Shown piece after piece: positions 8,024-16,652 of a stretch of DNA of 51,427 nt. The position numbers and the translations under genes were made by a program. Under the pieces are notes generated by a model. It had not been told where the DNA came from and did no database searches. It saw only the letters and a list, made by a program, of their open reading frames with translations. Source of the stretch: Bacteroidota bacterium (GTDB lineage: Bacteria > Bacteroidota > Ignavibacteria > Ignavibacteriales > Ignavibacteriaceae); the NCBI GenBank assembly GCA_022564295.1, contig JADFLR010000030.1, forward strand, positions 1 to 51,427. Direction: 5' to 3'. Within the stretch, counting starts at the first letter, position 1. The number at the start of each line of letters is the position of its first letter.

Positions 8024-8242
8024 ATGAATACATATACATACACTGAAGCAAGGCAAAGATTGGCAGCTCTATTAGATAAAGCAAAAAAAGAAGGTAGTGT
8101 TTTAATAAAACGTAAGGATGGGACTATATTTGAATTGAGAGCTATATTAGGAAATAAGTCACCGCTTGATGTTAAGGGTGTAAACCTGAACCTCGGGCGG
8201 GAAGAAATATTAGAGATACTTAAAGAAGTTAGAACTCGATAA
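8024..8242 (+). CDS. Phd/YefM-type antitoxin
   Basis: The 72-aa protein begins 'MNTYTYTEARQRLAALLDKA', the DNA-binding start of Phd/YefM antitoxins, followed by 'VLIKRKDGTIFELR' and a C-terminal helix 'LGREEILEILKEVRTR' that would bind and block a toxin. The only partner in sight is the broken PIN stump directly upstream, so it appears to be an orphan antitoxin in toxin-first order. It might still repress transcription or neutralise a toxin encoded elsewhere. Confidence 0.75.
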   Translation: MNTYTYTEARQRLAALLDKAKKEGSVLIKRKDGTIFELRAILGNKSPLDVKGVNLNLGREEILEILKEVRTR

Positions 8243-8308
8243 TAATCTTTATTTACAGCCTGGAAGTACTGCCATATCTTAACGGAAAGTTACTTAACCG
8301 AGCGCGAT

Positions 8309-8992
8309 TCACTCCGCAATTGCAGCAGAGCAGGCAAAAACCTTTACCGCACCATTCTCAAGTAATATCTTCCCGCACTCTTTTATTGTAGCCCCGGTTG
8401 TTATTACATCATCCACTAAAAGAAAAGTTTTACCCTCAATCATTCTCTCCTGTTTTGCTTGAAAAGCTTCTGAAATATTTTCTTCTCGTTCCTTCAATGT
8501 TAAATCTGTTTGTGTTTCTGTGTACCTTATTCTCCTAATAAGATTATTTTTAACTTTAATCCCAAGCTCTTTCCCGATTCCAATTGTAATGTGCTTTGAT
8601 TGATTAAAACCTCTGTCAGCTTTTCTTATAGAATGAAGCGGTACAGGTAAAATAAAATCAACGCACCAGTTTTGAATTTGTTCCTTAAGTTTTTCACCAA
8701 TGAGTTTTCCTAAATATTTAGCATTGAGGAATCGCTTATTATATTTTATTGAATGTATTAGCAGTTGAAGCGCTTCATCTTTTTCAAAAACAAACAATGA
8801 TGTAAACCCGGAGATGATACTGGTTGATGCAAACTTCCTTTGATATTCTAAGTTTAGTCTGTCACTGTCAACCCTTTCTATGGATGAAAGACATTCATCA
8901 CAAATACAATTTTCTTCAAGCTCTAATTTCTTTTTGCAGGAAGGGCAGTAGCGTGGAATGAAGAAATCGAAAAAGCCGTTTATAATTTGCAT
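8309..8992 (-). CDS. comF: ComF-family phosphoribosyltransferase-like protein
   Basis: The 227-aa protein starts with a zinc ribbon, C16-x2-C19 and C31-x2-C34 ('RYCPSCKKKLE', 'CICDEC'). It has the family's 'LPVPLHSIRKADRGFNQS' segment at about 115-132 and a PRPP-binding loop 'LLVDDVITTGAT' at 191-202. ComF proteins are linked to DNA uptake and recombination in competent bacteria; biochemistry is limited. It stands alone on the minus strand. The three genes after a gap of ~230 bp run the same way but are separated from it by a palindromic hairpin. Confidence 0.88.
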   Translation of the reverse strand: MQIINGFFDFFIPRYCPSCKKKLELEENCICDECLSSIERVDSDRLNLEYQRKFASTSIISGFTSLFVFEKDEALQLLIHSIKYNKRFLNAKYLGKLIGEKLKEQIQNWCVDFILPVPLHSIRKADRGFNQSKHITIGIGKELGIKVKNNLIRRIRYTETQTDLTLKEREENISEAFQAKQERMIEGKTFLLVDDVITTGATIKECGKILLENGAVKVFACSAAIAE

Positions 8993-9035
8993 ATTACTTC
9001 TAACTGTAAAGAATGAATAACCGACTTAAAAACTT

Positions 9036-9055
9036 AACCGTTTAAACGGTTTTTT
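9036..9055. terminator. 16-bp perfect palindrome with T-tract
   Basis: AACCGTTTAAACGGTT (9036-9051) is a perfect palindrome followed by T4. On the minus strand it is followed by AAGTTTTT, so it could end the VWA gene transcript (stop at 9222), although it lies ~170 bp downstream. It could equally be a binding site upstream of comF. Confidence 0.35.
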
Positions 9056-9221
9056 AACAACGAAAAAATTAACCGGTTAGCTTGAACAACTTAAATTATG
9101 TAAAAAAAGATTCTTCTTCCCAATGAACCTACCTACCGCAGAAAGGTCGGGATTCAGAATGACATCCGAATTATTTATTATTAATTCGTTAGACAATCTC
9201 CTATCTATGAGCAGATTATTA

Positions 9222-11369
9222 CTAAAGCATCCCCGCTCTTTTTCGTAAAAACCACTCAAGAGAAAATAAGAAGATAACAATTGCCATCAACCATTCGTAA
9301 GACCATAGTGAAATATCGGAAGTTATGATCTTATCTTTTCTCGTCTTTTCATTTATACTTCGAATCTTATTAATTAGTTTTTCATAATCATCTGCAAAAG
9401 CAAACTCACCGTTGGTTTCGTTTGCAAGCAAGTTCAGAAACTCAAAATCCATTCTTGGATTTATCATTTCTATATCTAACTCCCCAACATTAAACCTGCC
9501 GTTATCTCTGCCGATAAGTTCACCTTCTAAAGTTACCGACCCGGTAAATTTATAATCATCTTTATCATTTATTCTTATTTGTCCTTCATATAAACCATTG
9601 CCAATACTTTGCAAATCAAGTTCGTAATTATCATTAGCCGATGTTATATTTAATTTTACCTCTGCATCGGAAACGGGATTGATCGCCTCATCGTAAACCT
9701 GTGCAGTGAACTCAACAATTTCTCCTAAAGAATAATTCCTTTTTATACTTTTTATACTAACCCTTTTGTCTGTATCAGAAGCGTTTAACCACTTCACAGA
9801 ATTTAAAATAAACTTATCGAACAGGTTATCTTTTTTACGAACCGTTTGAAGTTTCCACTTCCAGATATTTACACCCAGCACGGCTATCGATCTTTTGCTG
9901 CTGAAGCTTCTTGAAAGTATTAAGGGCGAGTTTAATACAACATTATTCACCTTCACTTTTGCAATAACTTTACTTTCCGGCTTGGGAAGGAAATCATACG
10001 AAGGTTGATATATTGGAGGCAGGTCGTTCCACGCTTCAACAATGTTTGTCGAATTATTTTGAATGATCGGATTGTTTTTTTGATCATCAAACACTTGTGG
10101 CTGAACTTCTCTGAATCCTTGATATGTGCTTCTTATAGAAAACGGTAAATCAGCTTGTATCAGGCTTAACTTGTTGATATCAGTTCCATTTGAGATTGTT
10201 ATGAAATAAGGGATTCTATCATCACCGATTCTTTTTACAATTTTAGTTATAACATCCTGCGGAGTGTTAAAAGAAGGGAATCCGATTAAGAAGAAAATAT
10301 CAGCGCTATCTATAAATGCCATTGAACCCTCTTCCACAAATCTATCTTTCGAAATCTGTGTTAAACTTTTTACGGTAAAACTATCTTCTCTTCTTAATGC
10401 ATTTTTAATAAAGGTAAGATCGGGTGAAGGGCTTCCCGCAATAACCAACACTCTTACTTTGTTGGATAAAACATTTATGTAAAACACCTTGCGATTATTT
10501 GCCGAAGTGAACTCATCATTAAGTTTAGAAATTGTAACGGTTAGTTTTTTCTCCCCGGAAGTTTTTGGAACGTACGTAAACAATTCATTTTGAATTCCAG
10601 AACTGCTCAATTCGATATTTTTTTGTTCGATAAGAATATTATCTTCATACAAAGAAATGTAAACATACCGATTACTTAACCCATTGTTTTGTATGGTTGC
10701 TTCAATAGTGGTGGGAGTTTCGGCATAAAGTAAGTTATTAGCAAGCACCCTTTTAACAGATACATCTATTATTTGTGTCGTATCTCCTATCCCTATTGTG
10801 AAGATTGGTAAGTTAAGGTTGCTTGCAGCATAAATGGAATTTGATCCTGAAGTTATAACTCCGTCTGTAATCAATGTGATTGTGGAGTAATTTTTTTCAT
10901 CTCTTTTTATAGAAGAAATAACATGTGATATGTTTGTGACAGGATCTTGAAAATCAAGTTTATTTAAACTGTCTTCCGACAACTTTATTACCTGATCTCC
11001 AAATAAATTAATCTCGTCGTTAGCTGATATTGGATTTGATAGGAAATTTTCAACTATGTCTTTTACATCATTAATTCTGTCAGTTCCGTCATCAATTGTT
11101 ATCGATCTTGAATTATCAACAAATATCAGGTTAACAGGTTCAAAAATTATTTTTTTCGTAAATGAAAGAATTGGTTCAAAAAAAATAAACAGAATGGTTA
11201 CCAAAGCAAGGGTTCTTAAAGCAACTAAAATTATTTTCTTTGATTTACTAACGGAAGGAATAGTAAACCTGTAAACATAGTATGAATAACTTCCAATTAA
11301 AATTATCGCGATTATAAAATATATTGCCGGGTAAGTGAGATGCAGACTGATCTCTTCATAACCAAACAT
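9222..11369 (-). CDS. VWA-domain membrane protein
   Basis: The 715-aa protein has two N-terminal membrane segments (about 14-34 and 47-66) and one near the C-terminus (about 690-707). The large central part should face the periplasm. A von Willebrand A domain begins at about 80 with a MIDAS motif D85-x-S87-x-S89 ('FVDNSRSI'), and 'TLITDGV' is the second conserved strand. Ig-like segments follow, and a flavodoxin/GATase-like section ('VRVLVIAGSPSPDLTFIK') lies in the middle. The layout resembles Bat/aerotolerance-like or 'glutamine amidotransferase-like' membrane proteins of Bacteroidota. No MoxR ATPase partner is nearby, and the function is unknown. Its start touches the stop codon of the PhzF gene. 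Confidence 0.75.
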   Translation of the reverse strand: MFGYEEISLHLTYPAIYFIIAIILIGSYSYYVYRFTIPSVSKSKKIILVALRTLALVTILFIFFEPILSFTKKIIFEPVNLIFVDNSRSITIDDGTDRINDVKDIVENFLSNPISANDEINLFGDQVIKLSEDSLNKLDFQDPVTNISHVISSIKRDEKNYSTITLITDGVITSGSNSIYAASNLNLPIFTIGIGDTTQIIDVSVKRVLANNLLYAETPTTIEATIQNNGLSNRYVYISLYEDNILIEQKNIELSSSGIQNELFTYVPKTSGEKKLTVTISKLNDEFTSANNRKVFYINVLSNKVRVLVIAGSPSPDLTFIKNALRREDSFTVKSLTQISKDRFVEEGSMAFIDSADIFFLIGFPSFNTPQDVITKIVKRIGDDRIPYFITISNGTDINKLSLIQADLPFSIRSTYQGFREVQPQVFDDQKNNPIIQNNSTNIVEAWNDLPPIYQPSYDFLPKPESKVIAKVKVNNVVLNSPLILSRSFSSKRSIAVLGVNIWKWKLQTVRKKDNLFDKFILNSVKWLNASDTDKRVSIKSIKRNYSLGEIVEFTAQVYDEAINPVSDAEVKLNITSANDNYELDLQSIGNGLYEGQIRINDKDDYKFTGSVTLEGELIGRDNGRFNVGELDIEMINPRMDFEFLNLLANETNGEFAFADDYEKLINKIRSINEKTRKDKIITSDISLWSYEWLMAIVIFLFSLEWFLRKRAGML

Positions 11370-12238
11370 TAATAGCTAAGTTCTCCCTTCAAAATAGTTA
11401 CAGCATTTCCTGCAATCATCAATTCATTTTTGCCTGGAGAAAAAGACACATTTACTCTTCCTATACGTCCAAGGAAATCTCCCTGTTCAAATGTGAAAGT
11501 TTTATTTTCAATATCTTTGTCAATCAAACATAATTTGTGCATAAATAACAACAATGGACCATTGGCTGAACCGGTAACAGGATCTTCATCAATACCGTAA
11601 AACGGTGCGAAAAATCTAAGATGCGCATCATTTTCTTTTTCAAATGTTTCTAAAGAAAAAACGGTTACTTCGGTGAATTCTCCTTTTTCCTTTGAGAGTT
11701 TCACCAGTTCTTTAAAATTTGGTTTTAAGTTTTTTATTGCATCAAGATATCTTACATAAATAAAAAGATTACCATTATTTTGCAGGATGAACGGATATTG
11801 ATCATCTATATCATTTTGTTTAATTCCAAGTATATTTATTATCTCATTATAACTACTTTCAAATGTTTTAAATTCAGGTATGTGTAATTTCATATAATAT
11901 GTATCGCCATCAACCCGGCATTCAATTACACCGGAAAGAGTTTCAAATGTTATGAATGATTTTTTTTGAATTATATTTCGTTCGGCTAAATAATGAAGTG
12001 ATGCAATTGTAGCATGACCGCATAATTCAACTTCGATTGCAGGTGTGAACCATTTTAATTTGAAGTCAGCTTTATTTGATGAAGAAATAAATGCGGTTTC
12101 AGAGAGATTCATTTCCATTGCGATTGCTTGCATCTCTTTATTTGTCAGATTATCTGCAAAGATAACAACAGCCGAATTTCCGTTGAACGGTTGTTTTGTA
12201 AAAGCATCTATCTGATAAATGTCATGAAGAGTTTTCAT
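11369..12238 (-). CDS. PhzF-family isomerase/epimerase
   Basis: The 289-aa protein has typical PhzF features: 'IYQIDAFTKQPFNGNSAVV' at the start, the catalytic glutamate E47 in 'MNLSETAFI', 'KWFTPAIEVELCGHAT' and 'YGIDEDPVTGSANGPL'. The family includes the phenazine enzyme PhzF and many uncharacterised isomerases; no phenazine genes are present, so the substrate is unknown. The gene overlaps the surE stop by 17 bp and ends against the VWA gene start, so surE, phzF-like and VWA are probably one minus-strand transcript. Confidence 0.88.
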   Translation of the reverse strand: MKTLHDIYQIDAFTKQPFNGNSAVVIFADNLTNKEMQAIAMEMNLSETAFISSSNKADFKLKWFTPAIEVELCGHATIASLHYLAERNIIQKKSFITFETLSGVIECRVDGDTYYMKLHIPEFKTFESSYNEIINILGIKQNDIDDQYPFILQNNGNLFIYVRYLDAIKNLKPNFKELVKLSKEKGEFTEVTVFSLETFEKENDAHLRFFAPFYGIDEDPVTGSANGPLLLFMHKLCLIDKDIENKTFTFEQGDFLGRIGRVNVSFSPGKNELMIAGNAVTILKGELSY

Positions 12239-13001
12239 TCTTGCTTACCTCAATATTCCATGTTTTTAATTTATCATAAGTTTCATAATCGGTAAGATCG
12301 AAATGAATAGGAGTTATAGCAACGAAATTATTTTTTATCGCTACCTGATCATATTCTAACTCAGTATCAACATCCGTCATATCTCCTGTAAGCCAGAAAT
12401 AATCTCTGCCATATGGATCGGTTCGCTTTTCGTAAATGTCATCCCACTTTGATTTACCCTGCTTAGTAACAAGTATTCCGGCAATTTTATCTTCCGGAAC
12501 ATCGGGCACATTTACATTTAGCAATGTTCCTAAAGCCAATCCGTGTTCTTTAATTTTAAGTGCAATCATTTTTGCAATCCCGGCTGCGTAAGAAAAATCT
12601 TTTACCCGGTGATTGGTTACTGAAATTGCGATAGACGGGATATCCATAATAGCAGCTTCACGAGCTCCGGAAACGGTTCCTGAATAAATAATATTTATTG
12701 CAGTATTCGATCCATGATTGATCCCCGAAACAACAAGATCGGGTGTTTCTTTCATAATATTTCGCATACCCATTTTTATACAATCGGCAGGAGTTCCATC
12801 AACAGCATAACCGAAAAAAGTTCCGTTTATATAATACTCCTGAACTCTTAACGGTATTTGCATAGTGATTCCGTGCCCAACGGCACTTTGTTCCTGCCGT
12901 GGTGCAACAACGGTAACTTCACCAATTTCACTCAATGATTTTTTAAGTGCGGCAATTCCTGCTGAGTCTATACCATCATCATTAGTTACTAATATTTTCA
13001 A
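12222..13001 (-). CDS. surE: 5'/3'-nucleotidase SurE
   Basis: SurE is a metal-dependent phosphatase for nucleoside monophosphates and short polyphosphates. The sequence shows 'ILVTNDDGIDSAG' (metal-binding DD), 'VVAPRQEQSAVGHGIT', 'DGTPADCIKMG', 'DLVVSGINHGSN' and 'YSGTVSGAREAA'. I chose the TTG at 13001, giving MKILVTNDDG as in other SurE proteins, because a TTGAGGG ribosome binding site stands 9 bases upstream. A longer frame from TTG 13016 would swallow that site. It heads the minus-strand group, divergent from pgeF. Confidence 0.92.
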   Translation of the reverse strand: MKILVTNDDGIDSAGIAALKKSLSEIGEVTVVAPRQEQSAVGHGITMQIPLRVQEYYINGTFFGYAVDGTPADCIKMGMRNIMKETPDLVVSGINHGSNTAINIIYSGTVSGAREAAIMDIPSIAISVTNHRVKDFSYAAGIAKMIALKIKEHGLALGTLLNVNVPDVPEDKIAGILVTKQGKSKWDDIYEKRTDPYGRDYFWLTGDMTDVDTELEYDQVAIKNNFVAITPIHFDLTDYETYDKLKTWNIEVSKNENSS

Positions 13002-13136
13002 TATATTTACCCTCAACTCAATTAAAAGATTTTCTAAAATACTACTAAAGAATTATAGTCTCAATTCTAATTAATTTCTGTATTATTAAATTTATTAATA
13101 TTCTTAAAAATTGCAGATAATATATACACAGATTAA

Positions 13137-13877
13137 ATGTTGATTATCAATCCATATATTTTTAAACAATTTCCCGAAATAACTTTCGGGTTTAGTATTA
13201 AGGTTGGTTTGCAAAGAAAGAAACCATATTATTTTAATATGTCCTACAGTGTTGGGGATGAACCGCAGGATATAACAGAAAACCGCGAAAGTTTTTTTAA
13301 TAAACTCGGATTGAATACGGAATCTGTTGCATATCAAAAACAAGTTCATAGTGATAAAATTTCTTTTGTTAAAGTCGGAGGAGCTTGCGGTGAAAGCGAT
13401 GCAATGGTTACCAATAAAAATAATATTGGGCTGGCAATTAGTACTGCAGATTGTTGTGCCGTGTTTATTTATGATCCTGTAAATAAAGTTATAGCAGGTG
13501 TCCATTCAGGTTGGCGCGGAACGAGTAAAGCAATTCTGTTAAAAGTATTACAATCTTTAGCTAATGAGTTTGATTCTGCACCGGGAGATTTGATTTGCTA
13601 TTTAAGTCCTTCCATTTCAGAAAAAAATTATGAAGTTGGTGCTGAAGTTGCAGAGCAGTTTGATCTGAATTATTTGAAACAAAGAAACGGAAAATATCAT
13701 CTCGATATTCCTAAAATCAACGAAGATATATTATTAAACTATGGTGTAATCCCACATAATATTCAGGTATCGAATCTGTGCAGTTATGAATATTCATCTG
13801 TCCTTCATTCATACAGGAGAGATGGGAATAAATCAGGCAGAGCATTGGGTTTAATTGCACTGAGAGGTGGTGATTGA
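13137..13877 (+). CDS. pgeF: peptidoglycan editing factor PgeF (YfiH/DUF152)
   Basis: The 246-aa laccase-like fold protein has zinc-site residues H71 ('YQKQVHSDKI'), C106 or C107 ('STADCCAVF') and H123 ('AGVHSGWRGT'), and ends with 'HSYRRDGNKSGRALGLI'. PgeF removes wrongly incorporated L-serine-containing precursors from peptidoglycan synthesis in E. coli; older annotations call it a polyphenol oxidase. The length is normal. It is divergent from surE and is followed with a 3-4 base overlap by a DMT permease. Confidence 0.9.
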   Translation: MLIINPYIFKQFPEITFGFSIKVGLQRKKPYYFNMSYSVGDEPQDITENRESFFNKLGLNTESVAYQKQVHSDKISFVKVGGACGESDAMVTNKNNIGLAISTADCCAVFIYDPVNKVIAGVHSGWRGTSKAILLKVLQSLANEFDSAPGDLICYLSPSISEKNYEVGAEVAEQFDLNYLKQRNGKYHLDIPKINEDILLNYGVIPHNIQVSNLCSYEYSSVLHSYRRDGNKSGRALGLIALRGGD

Positions 13878-14794
13878 AAGCAGGCGGAGTAAAAATATTT
13901 TTTGTTTATGCTATGCTCTGTTTTATATGGGGTTCCACCTGGCTTGCAATCCGGTTTGGATTAGAATCATTAACGCCAATTTATTCTGTTGGATTAAGGT
14001 TTTCACTTGCTGCTTTTTTCATTTTAATTTTAATGAAAATTCGTGGTGTAAGATTGCAATTGGATAAAATATCTATCCGGCTTTATTTGATAATGGGATT
14101 CTTATCTTTTGTAATACCCTTCGGTTTAGTTTACTGGGCTGAACAGTATGTTCCTTCAGGGATGGCATCCGTTCTTTTCGCAGTGTTCCCGTTTTTTGTT
14201 GCAATATTTTCTTTTCTTTTCATCGCAAGCGAATCTCTTGATATTTTTAAGATATTTGGAATTGTTATCGGCTTTTCAGGAATAATAATTATTTTTTCCG
14301 ATTCATTTAGTGGAGATATTAATCATTATTTAATTGGAATGTTTGCAATTGTTATAAGTGCAATTATGCAGGCAGGAATTGCCATCACAATTAAAAAATA
14401 CGGTCATCATTTAAATCCTTTATCAATGAATTTTGTTCCAATGCTGATTGCCGGAATTTTTATGGTGGTCATCGGGTTGGCAATTGAAGATACTTCAACA
14501 AACAGTTTTGGGCTGAATGCAGTTCTATCAATTTTATACCTGGCATTTTTCGGAAGCGTTATAACTTTTACTTCATATTATTGGCTGTTGAAAAAAATCA
14601 ATATTGTTATTCTTTCATTAACTGCATTTATTACACCAATTACAGCACTGATTTTAGGCTATATATTCTACAATGAACAACTTTCGACAAATGATTTTGT
14701 TGGCTCTGCGTTTGTTTTGTTTGGTGTACTTGGAGCTAATTTCGGCAATCTGTTAAGAATTAGGAAGAAAGCATTTATTGAAGAGGATGGTTAA
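13874..14794 (+). CDS. EamA/DMT-family permease
   Basis: This 306-aa inner-membrane protein has about ten hydrophobic helices and two EamA repeats: 'CFIWGSTWLAIRFGLESLTP' and 'YWAEQYVPSGMASVLFAVFP' in the first half, and 'FITPITALILGYIFYNEQLS' in the second. The start is TTG at 13874, overlapping the pgeF stop (TTGA), which suggests coupled translation. The cargo is unknown; relatives move amino acids or metabolites. Confidence 0.88.
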   Translation: MKAGGVKIFFVYAMLCFIWGSTWLAIRFGLESLTPIYSVGLRFSLAAFFILILMKIRGVRLQLDKISIRLYLIMGFLSFVIPFGLVYWAEQYVPSGMASVLFAVFPFFVAIFSFLFIASESLDIFKIFGIVIGFSGIIIIFSDSFSGDINHYLIGMFAIVISAIMQAGIAITIKKYGHHLNPLSMNFVPMLIAGIFMVVIGLAIEDTSTNSFGLNAVLSILYLAFFGSVITFTSYYWLLKKINIVILSLTAFITPITALILGYIFYNEQLSTNDFVGSAFVLFGVLGANFGNLLRIRKKAFIEEDG

Positions 14795-14857
14795 CACGAT
14801 TAATTTTCATATTTTTACAAGCTACATAGTATTGATAAATTTATTAACTAATTCTAT

Positions 14858-15232
14858 ATGCAAAATATAATACGAATTAGAAAAGCAACCTTTTATGGTT
14901 ATCACGGTGTAAAATCAGAAGAGCAAAGTGTGGGCGGAAAGTTTGAAGCTGATGTAGATATCTACACTAATTTTACTGATGCAGCAATTGAAGATAATTT
15001 GGATAAAACGATTGATTACCATGAAGTTTATTCGTTTATGTATCATCTTGCATTAGAGCAAAAGTATTATTTGATTGAATCATTGGCAAGCAAAATAGCT
15101 GATGAATTGCTGAAAAAATTTAAACGTATTGATAAAATTGTTGTAAGAATTAGAAAAAACAATCCTCCCTTAGGCGGCGTGGTTGATTGTGTTGAGGTTG
15201 AAATAGTTAAAGACAGATCGGAAATAAATTAA
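14858..15232 (+). CDS. folB: dihydroneopterin aldolase FolB
   Basis: FolB cleaves 7,8-dihydroneopterin to 6-hydroxymethyl-dihydropterin in folate synthesis. The 124-aa protein shows 'FYGYHGVKSEEQSVGGKF' with catalytic E22, the 'TIDYHEVY' segment (Y54), 'LIESLASKIAD' and the catalytic K100 in 'RIRKNNPPLGGVVD'. The length is normal. The next gene, folK, acts on its product. Confidence 0.92.
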   Translation: MQNIIRIRKATFYGYHGVKSEEQSVGGKFEADVDIYTNFTDAAIEDNLDKTIDYHEVYSFMYHLALEQKYYLIESLASKIADELLKKFKRIDKIVVRIRKNNPPLGGVVDCVEVEIVKDRSEIN

Positions 15233-15272
15233 ACAAAAATTTACTAAAATTAAGAGAGAAGAAATAAATAAC

Positions 15273-15770
15273 CTGGCTTACATAGGGATCGGTTCAAACA
15301 AAGGGAACAGAACAGATTATCTGATATCCGCTATTGATACAATAGATAGTAATCCGGAGTGCAAAGTTGTTACCGTTTCTTCAGTTTATGAGACAAAACC
15401 TTTTGGTTATAAAAACCAGAATAATTTTTTAAATGCGGTTATAAAAATTACTACAAACTATTCTCTTTTCGGGTTGTTTGATTTTCTTAAACGAACAGAA
15501 AGTGAATTGGGAAGACAATCCGAAATAAAATGGGGACCGAGAGAAATTGATCTGGATATTTTATTTTTTAACGATTTGATTTATACGGATGAAAATATTA
15601 CTATTCCTCATATAGGAATTACTGAAAGAGATTTTGTTTTAATTCCGCTATCTGAAATTGAACCTGAATTGATTCATCCGGTGATTGCCAAAAAAATCAG
15701 TGAGATTGAACTTCCCGATACGGGTTCAAATATAATTAGTAAATCTGATATTAATATTCTAATAGAATGA
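15273..15770 (+). CDS. folK: HPPK, FolK, with non-canonical start codon
   Basis: 2-Amino-4-hydroxy-6-hydroxymethyldihydropteridine pyrophosphokinase, the step after FolB. Family motifs cover the whole length: 'AYIGIGSNKGNR', 'VSSVYETKPFGYKNQNNFLN', 'KWGPREIDLDILFFND' (Mg-binding D-x-D) and 'ERDFVLIPLSEIEPELIHP'. The frame, open from 15228, has no ATG, GTG or TTG before the conserved AYIGIGSN. I place the start at CTG 15273, which begins the protein where relatives begin; ATA 15264 is the alternative. AGAGAG at 15253-15258 is the likely ribosome binding site. ATG-only gene finders would start at TTG 15474 and miss the first 67 residues. Confidence 0.85.
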   Translation: MAYIGIGSNKGNRTDYLISAIDTIDSNPECKVVTVSSVYETKPFGYKNQNNFLNAVIKITTNYSLFGLFDFLKRTESELGRQSEIKWGPREIDLDILFFNDLIYTDENITIPHIGITERDFVLIPLSEIEPELIHPVIAKKISEIELPDTGSNIISKSDINILIE

Positions 15771-16435
15771 GTGAAAAAGATTTTAAACCCAACGTAAAAT
15801 ACATTGCCATTGAAGGTGTAATTGGGGCGGGGAAAACCAGTTTGGCAAGGAAATTAAAAAATAGATTAAATGCCGAATTGCTGCTTGAACAATTTGATGC
15901 AAATCCTTTTCTCGAAAAATTTTACAGCGATAGAAGCAGATATGCTTTTCAAACACAAATGTTCTTTTTAATAAACAGATTTAAACAGCAGGAAGAACTA
16001 AGCCAGGAAAACTTATTCAGAGATTACATAGTTTCCGATTATCTTTTTGAAAAAGACAGAATATTTGCCTACCTGAATTTGAACAGCGAAGAATTAAAAC
16101 TTTACGAGAGTCTATATCCGCTCTTAGAACGAAGTTTGAGAAAGCCCGACCTTGTTGTATTTCTGCAATCTTCGTCTGATCGGTTAATGCACAACATAAA
16201 AAATCGTAATCGTAAAATTGAAAGAGCACTAAACAGAAGTTATATAGAAGATTTAAGTGAAGCGTATAATCATTTTTTCTTTCGTTATAACAGTACACCA
16301 CTTCTTATTGTTAACTCAACTGAAATTGATTTTGTTAACAGCCATGGTGATTTTGAAGAATTATTCAAGCAGATATTCAGAGAAGATAGAGGTGTAAAAG
16401 AATATTTTAAACCCGAATCGAAGAGGGCAGGATGA
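15767..16435 (+). CDS. deoxynucleoside kinase (dGK/dAK type)
   Basis: This 222-aa salvage kinase phosphorylates deoxynucleosides. It has a P-loop 'GVIGAGKTS' (17-25), substrate-site 'EQFDANPFLEKFYSD' and 'FQTQMFFLINRFKQ', an 'SDYLFEKDRIFAYLNL' segment in place of the DRS motif, and a lid with 'RNRKIER'. It overlaps the folK stop by 4 bases (ATGA) and the next gene by 4, so it is part of the folB-folK transcript. This folate/dNK pairing is common in Bacteroidota (from memory). Confidence 0.88.
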   Translation: MSEKDFKPNVKYIAIEGVIGAGKTSLARKLKNRLNAELLLEQFDANPFLEKFYSDRSRYAFQTQMFFLINRFKQQEELSQENLFRDYIVSDYLFEKDRIFAYLNLNSEELKLYESLYPLLERSLRKPDLVVFLQSSSDRLMHNIKNRNRKIERALNRSYIEDLSEAYNHFFFRYNSTPLLIVNSTEIDFVNSHGDFEELFKQIFREDRGVKEYFKPESKRAG

Positions 16436-16647
16436 CAGGATTTTTTAGAGTCATATTATTTTTAATTTTATTTCTTATCGTTATAAAAGTAGTCAAAATG
16501 ATTGCAAGATACTTCTTATCGCATAAGAAAACAGTGGATAACATAAATCAGCAGCGGAGTAAGAAACCACAGCGTTTTGATGATGTTGAAGAAGCCGACT
16601 TCAAAGAAATTCCTTCCGAAAATAAGAAAGAGAAAGAAAACAATTAG
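16432..16647 (+). CDS. small membrane-anchored protein
   Basis: The 71-aa protein has one N-terminal membrane helix (about 4-24, 'FFRVILFLILFLIVIKVVKM') and a charged, probably cytosolic tail rich in K, E and Q. It resembles the short DUF4834-like proteins of Bacteroidota only in general build. The 4-base overlap with the kinase gene and the 5-bp gap to the GT9 gene support that it is translated. Confidence 0.6.
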   Translation: MTGFFRVILFLILFLIVIKVVKMIARYFLSHKKTVDNINQQRSKKPQRFDDVEEADFKEIPSENKKEKENN

Positions 16648-16652
16648 ACTTA

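Noticed and set aside
9160-9221. Possible repeat around 'GGGATTCAGAATGACATCC' (9149-9167)
   Set aside because: Similar CATTCTG words occur near 18729 and 18808 but do not share enough sequence to define a repeat family from this window.
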